A stretch of 64,000 nucleotides of DNA, taken from contig NZ_CP060204.1 of the NCBI RefSeq assembly GCF_014250475.1, positions 1,625,001-1,689,000 of the forward strand. The letters are read 5' to 3'. Numbering within the stretch: position 1 is the stretch's first letter; each line of letters begins with the position of its first letter. The DNA comes from Selenomonas timonae (GTDB lineage: Bacteria > Bacillota > Negativicutes > Selenomonadales > Selenomonadaceae). Shown here piece after piece: positions 47,848-55,950 of this stretch. The translations under genes were made by a program, and so were the position numbers. The notes under the pieces were generated by a model. The model had not been told where the DNA came from, did not search any database, and worked only from the letters and a program-made list of their open reading frames with translations.

Positions 47848-48684
47848 TCAACGAATTGAGTCCATAATCTTGATAATGGTTTCGCAGGCCGAGGAAAATT
47901 CGACTTCTCTCGCATATTCATAATCGCGCTGATATGTTTTCCAGTGTTGCTGCATTGCACTGCTCTTTACAATCTGCCCCATGATACTGTGATACTGCGG
48001 GATTAGGTCACCGGAATGGCGCTTTTGGGCAGTTTCGGACAATGCTTTACGCAAAATATCACGGTCTATCTCATTTTCTTTCAGCTTGCTGAGAATGAAA
48101 ATATCGTAGTAGTCTCTTGGACGTGTGTTTTGGTCGCTGCGAGAGATTACCGTCTCCAATTTTTCGGCGAGAATCGTCTCAAGATTGTACGCAAAAATCT
48201 CCAACGTATCGTCGCTGAACATCATCGGATAGTTGTATTCGATTGCTTCAGGGGTGATCTTATCGCCGGTTGTAATGTCCAGTTTCAGTGGAACTCTCAT
48301 AGGGGGAAAGTTTGCGGTCAGTGAGATGCGGTATCCACCGTAGGCATCGTTTTTTCGGATTTTTCCTACACCTTGGAAGCTGAAGCTTATATCATCGTCG
48401 ATGGGGATGGAGACGATCTCCTCGAACATTGTTTTTATGCTGTTTTCGTTCACGGGATGATTTCGGATGGTGGCGTCCATATCCATTGTGGCACGCGAAT
48501 GAAGACCAACCATGGAGGCGATCAACAGTCCGCCTTTGAGGATGAAGTTCCCTTGATATTTTGAACGAGAGATGCGCTCCAACAGGCGTTCCAACATATA
48601 ATTTTGCATCACAAGCTGGGCAGGAATGTGCTTGTCCTTTGCCATTTTGCTGATGGCCGCTTTTAATTGCATGGCATTCTTCAC
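47848..48684 (-). CDS. AbiEii-type nucleotidyltransferase toxin
   Basis: 278 residues of the AbiEii/AbiGii family. NFILKGGLLIASMVGLHSRATMDMD holds the KGG and the D-x-D of the nucleotidyltransferase core. FAYNLETILAEKLET and TRPRDYYDIFIL are the conserved downstream motifs. AbiE systems abort phage infection through tRNA modification by the toxin. It overlaps the antitoxin gene by 4 bases. It lies against the direction of the phage replication genes, as cargo. Confidence 0.92.
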   Translation of the reverse strand: MKNAMQLKAAISKMAKDKHIPAQLVMQNYMLERLLERISRSKYQGNFILKGGLLIASMVGLHSRATMDMDATIRNHPVNENSIKTMFEEIVSIPIDDDISFSFQGVGKIRKNDAYGGYRISLTANFPPMRVPLKLDITTGDKITPEAIEYNYPMMFSDDTLEIFAYNLETILAEKLETVISRSDQNTRPRDYYDIFILSKLKENEIDRDILRKALSETAQKRHSGDLIPQYHSIMGQIVKSSAMQQHWKTYQRDYEYAREVEFSSACETIIKIMDSIR

Positions 48685-49274
48685 AGCAGGACCTCCAAAT
48701 ACGTCCGTATTTTTTTCTCTACGCCGAGACGCTGCGCATACTCGGAGAGCAGAGGAATGTTTTTTTGCGGACTGTCCATGTAGCGTTTGAACGCCTCTGC
48801 GGTGATCTGAATATCAGCAGCGTGGTGTGGGCGCAGAATGTCGCAGAGTGTCCGTTCTATCGAGTAGCAGTGCACCGAATTGCCGGCAGGAGATTTTATC
48901 TCTGCTATACCGAGTGCATACCACTCCGGCTTCACCTGTGCGCAGCGAACGCCTTCCTTTTTCGGATTCGCCAGATTGTAGTTCGTTGGGAAGGTCATAT
49001 GGTAGGCGATCGGCGTTCGATCCGTCAGATCCCAGAGAAAGAGTGCTGTTTCGTGTGAAAAGATGCCACGTTTGAATCGTGTTTGCAGATTGAGAAACTC
49101 ATCCTCCCATATCTCGGGCAGCGTGTATAGCCCGCGAGTGGGACGGAGCAACTGTCCTTGTTTGACGAGATGTGCCAACATACTGCGGGACATGCCGAAA
49201 GACACAGCTTTCGCTGTTGTCAGCATGCCGTTATTTTGATGGATGAGGTTCATAATAGTCGTTTGCTGCGTCAT
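48681..49274 (-). CDS. AbiEi-type antitoxin
   Basis: 197 residues. Winged-helix N terminus (MLTTAKAVSFGMSRSMLAHLV, then KQGQLLRPTRGLYTLP) and the AbiEi C-terminal domain (FSHETALFLWDL, CYSIERTLCDILRP). It neutralises the toxin and represses its own promoter. ATG at 49274 is preferred over GTG 49283 because GGAGGTGG lies 4-5 bases before it. A 14-bp inverted repeat surrounds the promoter just upstream. Confidence 0.92.
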   Translation of the reverse strand: MTQQTTIMNLIHQNNGMLTTAKAVSFGMSRSMLAHLVKQGQLLRPTRGLYTLPEIWEDEFLNLQTRFKRGIFSHETALFLWDLTDRTPIAYHMTFPTNYNLANPKKEGVRCAQVKPEWYALGIAEIKSPAGNSVHCYSIERTLCDILRPHHAADIQITAEAFKRYMDSPQKNIPLLSEYAQRLGVEKKIRTYLEVLL

Positions 49275-49292
49275 GTGAACCACCTCCTATAA

Positions 49293-49336
49293 ACTTTTTT
49301 GCTTGTATTATATATATAAACAAGCAAAAAAGTCAA
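49293..49336 (-). promoter_or_regulatory. abiE promoter inside a perfect inverted repeat
   Basis: On the minus strand TTGACT, 18 bases, TATAAT (plus-strand 49331-49336 and 49307-49312). ACTTTTTTGCTTGT (49293-49306) and ACAAGCAAAAAAGT (49320-49333) form a 14-bp perfect inverted repeat that overlaps both elements, the expected site of AbiEi autoregulation. Confidence 0.85.
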
Positions 49337-49355
49337 TAAAGTATCAATGAAGCTT

Positions 49356-49392
49356 AAAACCTCGGACTACCATAAACGCAGCCCGAGGTTTT
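49356..49392 (-). terminator. Terminator of deformylase gene
   Basis: AAAACCTCGG/CCGAGGTTTT stem (10 bp) directly after the stop, similar to the hairpin at 41463. Confidence 0.75.
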
Positions 49393-49805
49393 CATATCAA
49401 GACGCCATTGCAGTGGTCAATCTCATGTTGAATAATCTGTGCCGTAAATCCTGAGAACTTGTTTTTCTGTTTGCGGAACTTTATATCACGGTATACGACT
49501 TCAACCCATTCATGCCGCAGCGTTTTTCTCTGTCCAGGGAGGGACAGGCATCCTTCCTCTGCTTCATATTGTTCCGTGGACGATTTTACAATCTCCGGAT
49601 TCAGCATAACAAGATGAGATTTTCCAACGCATACAGCGATGATGCGCTTCTTCTCTCCGATCATGTTGGCAGCAAGTCCGACGCAATGTCCGACGTGAGC
49701 TTTGAGTGTGTCGATCAGGTCGTTTGCAATGGAGAGATCGGATTTTGCCGCTTCCTCCGAGGGCTGCCCTAGAAACATGGCATCTTTGACAATAGGTCGT
49801 ACCAT
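49392..49805 (-). CDS. Peptide deformylase-like protein
   Basis: 137 residues. Motif 2 EEGCLSLPG and motif 3 QHEIDHCNG carry the metal-binding Cys and two His plus the catalytic Glu. Motif 1 is VGLAANMIG, with Asn-Met instead of Pro-Gln, as in a short deformylase subgroup of Firmicutes. It would remove the N-formyl group from new proteins. It stands on the opposite strand between phage replication genes, next to AbiE. A remnant of a similar gene is at 41499. Confidence 0.88.
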   Translation of the reverse strand: MVRPIVKDAMFLGQPSEEAAKSDLSIANDLIDTLKAHVGHCVGLAANMIGEKKRIIAVCVGKSHLVMLNPEIVKSSTEQYEAEEGCLSLPGQRKTLRHEWVEVVYRDIKFRKQKNKFSGFTAQIIQHEIDHCNGVLI

Positions 49806-50010
49806 CTGCCTCCTCCTTTATTCGTTTTAATATTCGCGTGTACAAACAAGTTTTCCTGCAAACATCTATGAAGGAATCCGAAGCATATGTATTTATCAAA
49901 ATAAATTTGATTGAAAAAACTTTTAAGAAATGGTGACCACTTCCCCTTTTTCTGTCTGCACTCTTATGAAAAGGGCATGTGATTTCCCCGTGATTAAAAA
50001 GGAGAAATTT
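49806..50010 (+). other. Gap with second conserved hairpin motif
   Basis: At 49932-49975: GGTGACCA, CCCCTTTT arm, TCTGTCTGCACTCT loop, TGAAAAGGG arm. It matches the motif at 43717. Located 36 bp before the next ATG. The rest is AT-rich without a gene. Confidence 0.5.
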
Positions 50011-50418
50011 ATGCAGCATTTCAACGAATCTCACTATCCGGATCCGACGGCGGGGGCGGCAATGAGGACTCTCGAGAGGGAGATGAACGCCGCTTTCCCG
50101 ATCATCTACATATGTTCGGCATACCGTAACAATCTGCGTGTCAATATCATGCGGGCGCGGGAGTATTGCCGCTTTGCCGTTCGGCGTGGGTGTATTCCTC
50201 TGGCACCTCATCTGCTGTTCCCACAGTTCATGTCCGAGGAGCAGGATCGCGCTCTTGCGATTCACATGAATTTTGTTCTCCTGCGCAAGTGCAGGGAACT
50301 CTGGGCATTCGGTACGGAAATCACCGAAGGGATGGAGGAAGAGATCGCCAAGGCGCGTTCTCTTTGCATCCCGATACGGTATTTCAACACGAAATGCGAG
50401 GAGGTCGTATGGGGATGA
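50011..50418 (+). CDS. DUF4406-like (nucleoside deoxyribosyltransferase-fold) protein
   Basis: 135 residues. FPIIYICSAYRNN, REYCRFAVRRGCIPLAPHLL, then ELWAFGTEITEGMEEEI. This is the pattern of DUF4406/DUF7768, related to nucleoside 2-deoxyribosyltransferases and common in phage replication blocks; it may act on nucleotides. AAGGAG precedes the ATG at 50011. Overlaps the primase gene by 4 bases. Confidence 0.83.
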   Translation: MQHFNESHYPDPTAGAAMRTLEREMNAAFPIIYICSAYRNNLRVNIMRAREYCRFAVRRGCIPLAPHLLFPQFMSEEQDRALAIHMNFVLLRKCRELWAFGTEITEGMEEEIAKARSLCIPIRYFNTKCEEVVWG

Positions 50419-52688
50419 CCGTCGACGAACTCAAGAAAGAGAAAATCTGGGTCTGTTGGAAGTATGTCCAAAAGGATGGAAAGTCCACGAAGAAGCCCTG
50501 TGCCGCAGACGGCGGTATCACGGGATCGAATCATGCATTTCGGGCAAGTTGGGTGACGTTCGAGGAAGCCCGGCATGCGGCAGAGGCATCGTCCTACAGC
50601 GGTGTCGGCTTCATTATCCCGAAGGGAATGTATTTCTTGGACATTGACCACAGGGACGAAGCGGATGCGATGGTGCAGCTGCAGATCCGCAGACATGACA
50701 CCTACGCCGAGAAGTCCATCAGTGGAAATGGAATCCACATCTATGGATGCTGTGATTATGACCGCATCCCGAAAACAAAGGACAAGGACGGTAAGGAAAA
50801 ACTCGATCCGAAATTCTACGTCAAAAATCCGCACAACAAAATGGAACTCTACGTTGGAGGGCTGACCAACCGTTTTGCGGTATTCATGGGTGATGTATTC
50901 CACGATGCACCTCTTAACGATGGGACAGAAGCCGTACTTACCACACTCAGGAAGGATATGCTGCGCAAGCAGCCTGTGAACTACCGTCCAAATGAGGACG
51001 GCGACCGTGCCATCTTCGACATTGTTTGTTCTTTGCGAAAAGCGAAGAATGGTGGGAAGTTTGCGCGGCTCTTTGACCGTGGCGACATCTCGGAGTATGG
51101 CAGTGCTTCGGAAGCAGATGCCGCCCTCTGTGCCCTGATTGCCTTTCGTACAGGTGACGATCCAGCCCTGATCGATGCTGTCTTTCGCCAGTCCGCGCTT
51201 TACCGCCGTAAGTGGGAGCGCGAGGACTACAAGGCAGCGACCATCCGTACGGGCGTGGAAGCGTGTCATGGCGTGTTCCATGCAGCAGCGATGGAGCATC
51301 CGGACTTCATTCACTTCAACGCAAAGGGAAATCCCGTCATCAGCTGTCCGGCACTTGCAGATTACATTCGGCAGAACCTGCACTACATCTTTGTTCGCGA
51401 CAGTGCGCGGCATGGCGTGCTGCGTTATGTCTACGAGGGCGGTGTATACCGACTCTATGCCGACGATATGCTGAAAGGTCTCATCAAAAACTGCATTGCA
51501 TCCTACGATTCAGAGATGATTGAGATGCGAAAGGTGGATGAGACGTTTCGCATCCTCACAACGGATCTGAACTATATCAAGGACTCCGACCTCAATGCAG
51601 ATGAGGACATCATCAACTTCCAAAACGGAATCCTTCATCTCTCCACGATGGAACTGACCGAACATGCTTCCGACCTGTTATCCACCATACAGATTCCGTG
51701 CGAGTGGGCGTGTGAAGAGATTGCGACACCTGTGTTCGATGCATTCATGCAGACACTCACAGATGGCGACACCGAGATTGAGCGACTGTTGCTTGAGTTC
51801 ATCGGTGCGTGTCTGTCCAACGTCAAAGGATGGCGTATGAAGAAGGCTCTCTTTATGTACGGAGCGGGGGATACGGGGAAATCCCGTCTCAAATGTCTCG
51901 TGGAGCAGCTGCTCGGCAGAGGGAACTACGTCGGCATTGACCTTCGTGAGATCGAGGCACGGTTCGGCACGGGGCTGATTTACGGAATGCGCCTTGCGGG
52001 CAGTTCCGACATGAGCTTCATCACTGTGGATGAACTTAAGACCTTCAAGAAATGCACGGGCGGGGACAGCATCTTCGCAGAGTTCAAGGGGCAGAACGGA
52101 TTCGAGTTCACTTTCAACGGACTGTTCTGGTTCTGCATGAATCAGCTGCCGAGGTTCGGCGGCGATGACGGGCAGTGGGTGCATGACCGTATCATGCAGG
52201 TACATTGCAAAAATGCCATTCCCATCGACAAGCAGGACAGGCTTCTCGGAGAAAAGCTCTATGCCGAGCGTGACGGGATCGTCCGCAAAGCCGTCCATGC
52301 GCTGCGTGCGGTCATCCAAAACGGCTACCGGTTCACAGAGCCGCAGTCGGTTCTGTCGGCAAGAGAGGAATACATGGTCGAGAACAACTCCGTGCTTGCC
52401 TTCCATGCAGAGTGCATGATGAAACGTCCCGAGGGAGCAAAATGCAGCGAGGTCACAACGGGCAAGGTCTACCGCATCTATCAGGCATGGTGCAGGGACA
52501 ACAACAATGGCTTTGCCAAGACCGCACGGGAGTTCAGAACCACACTGGCTCGGTATTACAAGACGGATTTCAGCTCAATGACCATACGCCGGAGTTACGG
52601 CAGCGTGTATAAGGATTTGATTCTGAATGAGGACGCTGTCCGCGAATACACAGTGCCCTACAACGGATCGGAAGAAGATTTTTTGTGA
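50415..52688 (+). CDS. Phage primase-helicase (prim-pol and D5-like ATPase)
   Basis: 757 residues. N-terminal prim-pol domain (about 1-165): GVGFIIPKGMYFLDIDH with the metal-binding DxD, SISGNGIHIYG, then MELYVGG. A linker follows. The C-terminal D5/SF3-type helicase (about 430-700) has Walker A MYGAGDTGKSRL and a late DDGQWVHDRIMQV. It makes primers and unwinds DNA at the phage origin. ATG at 50415 gives the ATGA overlap; ATG 50409 is nearer to the AGGAGG. The open frame extends upstream to 50166 without a start signal. Confidence 0.88.
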   Translation: MTVDELKKEKIWVCWKYVQKDGKSTKKPCAADGGITGSNHAFRASWVTFEEARHAAEASSYSGVGFIIPKGMYFLDIDHRDEADAMVQLQIRRHDTYAEKSISGNGIHIYGCCDYDRIPKTKDKDGKEKLDPKFYVKNPHNKMELYVGGLTNRFAVFMGDVFHDAPLNDGTEAVLTTLRKDMLRKQPVNYRPNEDGDRAIFDIVCSLRKAKNGGKFARLFDRGDISEYGSASEADAALCALIAFRTGDDPALIDAVFRQSALYRRKWEREDYKAATIRTGVEACHGVFHAAAMEHPDFIHFNAKGNPVISCPALADYIRQNLHYIFVRDSARHGVLRYVYEGGVYRLYADDMLKGLIKNCIASYDSEMIEMRKVDETFRILTTDLNYIKDSDLNADEDIINFQNGILHLSTMELTEHASDLLSTIQIPCEWACEEIATPVFDAFMQTLTDGDTEIERLLLEFIGACLSNVKGWRMKKALFMYGAGDTGKSRLKCLVEQLLGRGNYVGIDLREIEARFGTGLIYGMRLAGSSDMSFITVDELKTFKKCTGGDSIFAEFKGQNGFEFTFNGLFWFCMNQLPRFGGDDGQWVHDRIMQVHCKNAIPIDKQDRLLGEKLYAERDGIVRKAVHALRAVIQNGYRFTEPQSVLSAREEYMVENNSVLAFHAECMMKRPEGAKCSEVTTGKVYRIYQAWCRDNNNGFAKTAREFRTTLARYYKTDFSSMTIRRSYGSVYKDLILNEDAVREYTVPYNGSEEDFL

Positions 52689-52920
52689 CAGCAGTGAGCG
52701 TTCGGTGGCAGTAAAAGCAAAGAACTGTCACCGGCTCAACCCCTTGTCATTATTGGGATTACGGAACATGAGTGATAGTAGTGACAGTTCTTTTATCTTT
52801 TATATATAGGGAAAAAAGAAAACTTAGGAAGAAAGAAAAAATAAAAATATTTATATATATAAAGATATAGGCGGCAACCATCACTACCATCACTTCATGC
52901 CTTGAAAGTGAGGAATATCA
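52689..52920. other. Candidate replication origin: inverted repeat plus AT-rich tract
   Basis: AAAGAACTGTCAC (52719-52731) and GTGACAGTTCTTT (52781-52793) form a 13-bp inverted repeat. TAGTGACA at 52779 is the exact reverse complement of the late-region 8-mer TGTCACTA. Then about 70 bp almost pure A+T (52795-52870), and ATCACTACCATCACTTCA. It directly follows the primase-helicase gene. Origin function is inferred; the stem could also terminate transcription. Confidence 0.45.
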
Positions 52921-53193
52921 ATGCGAGAGCGTGATTTGGAAAGATACACCACAATGGTCATAAAATCGCACGGCGGGCTTGCACTGAAGTTCATATCTCC
53001 GGGATGTGCAGGTGTACCGGATCGACTTGTGCTCATGCCGGGCGGCAAGATGTGCTTTATGGAACTTAAGGCTCCGGGCAGGAAGCCGCGCCCCTTGCAG
53101 GTGTGGCGTATCGAGCAACTGCGTGCGCTCGGATTCAAGGTCTATGTGGTCGATGGGAAAGAAGAGATCGGAGGAATTATCAATGCGCTATGA
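52921..53193 (+). CDS. VRR-NUC domain nuclease
   Basis: 90 residues, the usual size for stand-alone phage VRR-NUC proteins. GGLALKFISPGCAGVPDRLV holds the catalytic Asp, MCFMELKAPGRKPRPLQ the E-x-K, and QVWRIEQLRALGFKVYVVD the closing part. Structure-specific nuclease, probably for Holliday or flap intermediates. GTGAGGA precedes the ATG. Overlaps the helicase gene by 11 bp. Confidence 0.92.
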   Translation: MRERDLERYTTMVIKSHGGLALKFISPGCAGVPDRLVLMPGGKMCFMELKAPGRKPRPLQVWRIEQLRALGFKVYVVDGKEEIGGIINAL

Positions 53194-54547
53194 ACCGCAT
53201 TTTTACCAGACATACGCCAAGGATTTTATCCTGCATCACAAGGAAGCCGCGATTTTCTTGGATTGTGGGCTTGGGAAGACAGTCGTCACGCTTACGGCAA
53301 TCGAGGAACTCCTGCATGACTTCTTTGAGATCGGCAAGGTGCTCGTTATCGCTCCGCTGCGTGTGGCGCGAGATACATGGCCGTCGGAGATCATAAAGTG
53401 GGAGCACACGAAAAACATCCGCGCCTCTGTGGTTATGGGAACACCGAGGGAGCGGACGGCGGCACTCATGCAGCATGCGGATGTGTATATTATCAACCGA
53501 GAAAATGTAAAGTGGCTGATTGAGGAGAGCGGCGCAGTGTTGGATTTTGATATGATCGTCATAGATGAACTCTCATCGTTCAAATCTCATCAGGCAAAAA
53601 GATTCCGCTCTCTCCTGAAGCTGCGTCCCTCGGTCAAGCGAATTGTGGGGCTGACGGGAACACCGTCGGCAAATGGACTCATGGATCTCTGGGCACAGTT
53701 TCGTCTTCTGGATATGGGCAAACGGCTCGGCAAATTCATCTCCCATTACCGCAATGACTTCTTCCTTCCCGACAAACGGAATCAACAGATGGTGTTCAGC
53801 TACAAGCCCCGCGAGGGCGCGGAGGATGAAATTTACCGACGAATTGAGGACATCACCATCTCCATGCGTTCCAAGGATTATCTCAAAATGCCGCAGCTCA
53901 TCTCAAATAGCGTATGTGTTGCTATGGATGAGCGTGAGCGGGAACTCTATGACCGGATGAAGCGGGACATGGTGGTTGCCCTTGGTGGTACGGAGGTTGA
54001 TGCCGTCAGTGCGGCGGCACTTTCCGGGAAACTCCTCCAGATGGCAAACGGAGCCGTCTATACGGAGGACGGGAAATCCGTCCACCTGCATGACCGCAAA
54101 CTGGATGCACTCGAAGATCTTGTCGAGAGTGCGAATGGAAAGCCCGTACTCGTTGCGTACTGGTATCGGCATGATCTTGAGAGGATCAAGGCGCGGATTC
54201 CTGTTCGAGAGATTCGGTCGAGTGCAGATATTGCGGACTGGAATACGGGCAAAATCCCAATCGCCGTGATTCATCCAGCGAGTGCGGGACATGGACTCAA
54301 CCTTCAGTTCGGCGGTTCGACGCTCATCTGGTTTGGTCTGACGTGGAGTTTGGAACTCTACCAACAGACCAATGCGCGTCTCTATCGGCAGGGGCAGACA
54401 GGGACCGTGGTCATTCACCATATCATCACGGCAGGGACGATGGATGAGAATGTTATGCAAGCTCTTGAACGGAAAGACAAGATCCAGACGGCTCTGATCG
54501 ATGCTGTCAAAGCGAATCTGGAGGTGGCTTCCCATGATGAACTGTGA
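53183..54547 (+). CDS. SNF2-family DEAD-like helicase
   Basis: 454 residues. Motif I FLDCGLGKTVVTL, motif Ia APLRVARDTW, motif II VIDELSSFKS (DEx type), motif III GLTGTPSANGLMDLW, then motifs V and VI (IHPASAGHGLNLQ, QQTNARLYRQGQT). Translocates on DNA in replication or repair. GGAGGA precedes ATG 53183, inside the VRR-NUC gene end. The ORF opens further upstream but without a start signal. Confidence 0.93.
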   Translation: MRYEPHFYQTYAKDFILHHKEAAIFLDCGLGKTVVTLTAIEELLHDFFEIGKVLVIAPLRVARDTWPSEIIKWEHTKNIRASVVMGTPRERTAALMQHADVYIINRENVKWLIEESGAVLDFDMIVIDELSSFKSHQAKRFRSLLKLRPSVKRIVGLTGTPSANGLMDLWAQFRLLDMGKRLGKFISHYRNDFFLPDKRNQQMVFSYKPREGAEDEIYRRIEDITISMRSKDYLKMPQLISNSVCVAMDERERELYDRMKRDMVVALGGTEVDAVSAAALSGKLLQMANGAVYTEDGKSVHLHDRKLDALEDLVESANGKPVLVAYWYRHDLERIKARIPVREIRSSADIADWNTGKIPIAVIHPASAGHGLNLQFGGSTLIWFGLTWSLELYQQTNARLYRQGQTGTVVIHHIITAGTMDENVMQALERKDKIQTALIDAVKANLEVASHDEL

Positions 54548-54749
54548 GGTTCTTGCCAATGCAATCATCGAACAGGCGGCAAAGGATTATCGGTGGGCGC
54601 GGACGGTTCTTCGCAAAGCGGTGGAGAATGTCGAGGCGATGGCGATGCGCAGCGACACGGAGCGGTTCTTTCGTTCCGCATGGTTTGGTCAGTTGACGAG
54701 TATAAACGGAGAATGGCTTCTGCAACAGTTAGAGGGGGAGTTTGTGTGA
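54534..54749 (+). CDS. Small phage protein between helicase and DUF1492
   Basis: 71 residues, not recognised. Helical: CEVLANAIIEQAAKDYRWA, then TVLRKAVENVEAMAMRSD, FFRSAWFGQLT and a NGEWLLQQLEGEF end. Proteins of this type precede the DUF1492-like gene in related phages. GGAGGTGG precedes the ATG pair at 54534/54537. Overlaps helicase and regulator genes. Confidence 0.7.
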   Translation: MMNCEVLANAIIEQAAKDYRWARTVLRKAVENVEAMAMRSDTERFFRSAWFGQLTSINGEWLLQQLEGEFV

Positions 54750-55150
54750 CAGCAAAAGAGTATCTCAGTCAGGCATGGAACATTGACAATGAAATCCAGA
54801 GTATGTTGGAGGAGGTCGCAGTTCTCCGCAGCATGGCAGAAAAGACCACGGCGGTCATTACTGGAATGCCGGGCAATGCAACGAGGAACACATCGCAGCT
54901 TTCCGATACCATCGCGAAAATCATCGACCGAGAAGAGAAGATCGACCGTGAGATTGACCGTCTTGTTGATCTACGCTCTGAGATTTACGAAAGGGTGCAG
55001 CAGGTAGAGGACAGGGATGCGCGACGTGTGCTGTATCTCCGCTACATGAACTATCACTCGTGGGCAGAGATTGCATCGAAAATGAAACTGGGGCTGCGTC
55101 AAATCTATCGGCTCCATGGCGAGGGACTGAAAAATATTTCTCCGATGTAA
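54746..55150 (+). CDS. DUF1492-like late regulator, complete (prophage B)
   Basis: 134 residues. Helical N-terminal part (YLSQAWNIDNEIQSMLEEV, then long coiled coil to about 85) and a sigma-region-4-like end: RRVLYLRYMNYHSWAEIASK, then LGLRQIYRLHGEGLKNI. This likely binds DNA to activate late genes; the adjacent TGTCACTA repeats are the natural candidate site (inference). GTG start overlaps the previous stop, with AGAGGGGGAG before it. Stops at TAA, 12 residues earlier than the prophage A protein. Confidence 0.8.
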   Translation: MTAKEYLSQAWNIDNEIQSMLEEVAVLRSMAEKTTAVITGMPGNATRNTSQLSDTIAKIIDREEKIDREIDRLVDLRSEIYERVQQVEDRDARRVLYLRYMNYHSWAEIASKMKLGLRQIYRLHGEGLKNISPM

Positions 55151-55217
55151 CTAAATGTCACTAAATGGCAGTCGATGTCGTCTTGATGTCACTACCTTGA
55201 CAGTGATATGATATACT
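55146..55217 (+). promoter_or_regulatory. TGTCACTA repeats and late promoter candidate (prophage B)
   Basis: TGTCACTA at 55156 and 55187; the first copy is degenerate (TGTAACTA at 55146), its TAA being the stop of the regulator gene. TATACT at 55212-55217 region and TTGACAG match prophage A. Confidence 0.5.
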
Positions 55218-55240
55218 CAGCAAGAATAGGATATGGAATC

Positions 55241-55279
55241 AGCCTTCTCGGAGAAGCAATTCTCTGCGAGGGCTTTTTT
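55241..55279 (+). terminator. Hairpin with T tract before HNH gene (prophage B)
   Basis: AGCCTTCTCGGAGAA against TTCTCTGCGAGGGCT, then six T. Stem bases differ from prophage A while pairing is kept. Confidence 0.5.
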
Positions 55280-55301
55280 CATGCCATCGAGGAGGTGCGC
55301 G

Positions 55302-55655
55302 ATGCCGAGAAAGCCGAAGCGCCCCTGCCGCATGACAGGATGCCCGAATCTTACAGATCGAAAAAGCTGTTATTGCGAGGAGCACGAGAAAACGATGCAG
55401 CGGCACTATGACCACTTCACGCGTGGGTACGATCAGCACGAGAGATACGGCAGTGCATGGCGCAGGATTCGCGACCGTCACTTGTCAGCGCATCCGCTGT
55501 GTGAGTGTTGCAAGGAGCGAGGCAGATACGTTCTCGCGACGCTTGTGCATCATATTCGACCTCTCGCCGACGGCGGCACGCACGATGAGAGCAATTTGAT
55601 GTCGCTCTGCGTGTCTTGTCATGAGCGGATTCATCAACGGAAAGCACCAAAATAA
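55302..55655 (+). CDS. HNH endonuclease (prophage B)
   Basis: 117 residues. Same core as the prophage A enzyme (LVHHIRPLADGG, CHERIH, zinc-finger-like N terminus). Differences cluster at LSAHPLCECCKERG versus LAGHPICEKCKEQG. It ends HQRKAPK, seven residues shorter, because the TA cassette replaces the cos-side end of the gene. GAGGAGGTG precedes the ATG. Probably still active in packaging, but the distance to the cos-like region has grown by about 640 bp. Confidence 0.9.
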   Translation: MPRKPKRPCRMTGCPNLTDRKSCYCEEHEKTMQRHYDHFTRGYDQHERYGSAWRRIRDRHLSAHPLCECCKERGRYVLATLVHHIRPLADGGTHDESNLMSLCVSCHERIHQRKAPK

Positions 55656-55679
55656 AAAGCCGACTCCAATGAATCGGCT
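55650..55679 (-). terminator. Terminator of toxin-antitoxin cassette
   Basis: AGCCGA/TCGGCT stem with a minus-strand tail of T5 and further T, overlapping the toxin stop codon. Confidence 0.7.
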
Positions 55680-55950
55680 AGAAGAGATCGCTATGTGAAC
55701 CCGTGCGGGAAGCGGTCAGAATCAGTTTTCCTTTGTCGATGGCATATAGGAGTAGCCAGTCCGGCATGATGTGGCATTCGCGAAAACCAATGTAATCACC
55801 AACGAGTGCGTGATCCCGATACCTTTCGGGCAGTTGTTTTTCCGCGCAGAGCATTTTCAGAACATCATCCAGCTTTTGTATATCTGCCCCACGTTTGCGC
55901 AGCTTCTTTAAATCCTTGCGGAACTGCGTGGTGGTGACGAGATCAAGCAT
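55678..55950 (-). CDS. RelE/YafQ-family mRNA interferase toxin
   Basis: 90 residues. LVTTTQFRKDLKKLRKRG, then LPERYRDHALVGDYIGFREC and MPDWLLLYAIDKGKLIL, ending RTGSHSDLF with the catalytic His of the YafQ type. It cleaves mRNA in the ribosome. The start at 55950 is chosen because GGAGG lies 6 bases upstream and it overlaps the antitoxin stop by 8 bp. Absent from prophage A. Confidence 0.9.
   Translation of the reverse strand: MLDLVTTTQFRKDLKKLRKRGADIQKLDDVLKMLCAEKQLPERYRDHALVGDYIGFRECHIMPDWLLLYAIDKGKLILTASRTGSHSDLF

Noticed and set aside
41463-49392. Deformylase 3' ends as exact att duplications of prophage B
   Set aside because: The two copies differ at many bases, whereas att cores are identical, and phage genes lie on both sides of the intact copy.
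50166-50414. Upstream extension of the primase-helicase frame
   Set aside because: It overlaps the DUF4406-like gene in another frame and has no ribosome site; the conserved start follows AGGAGG.
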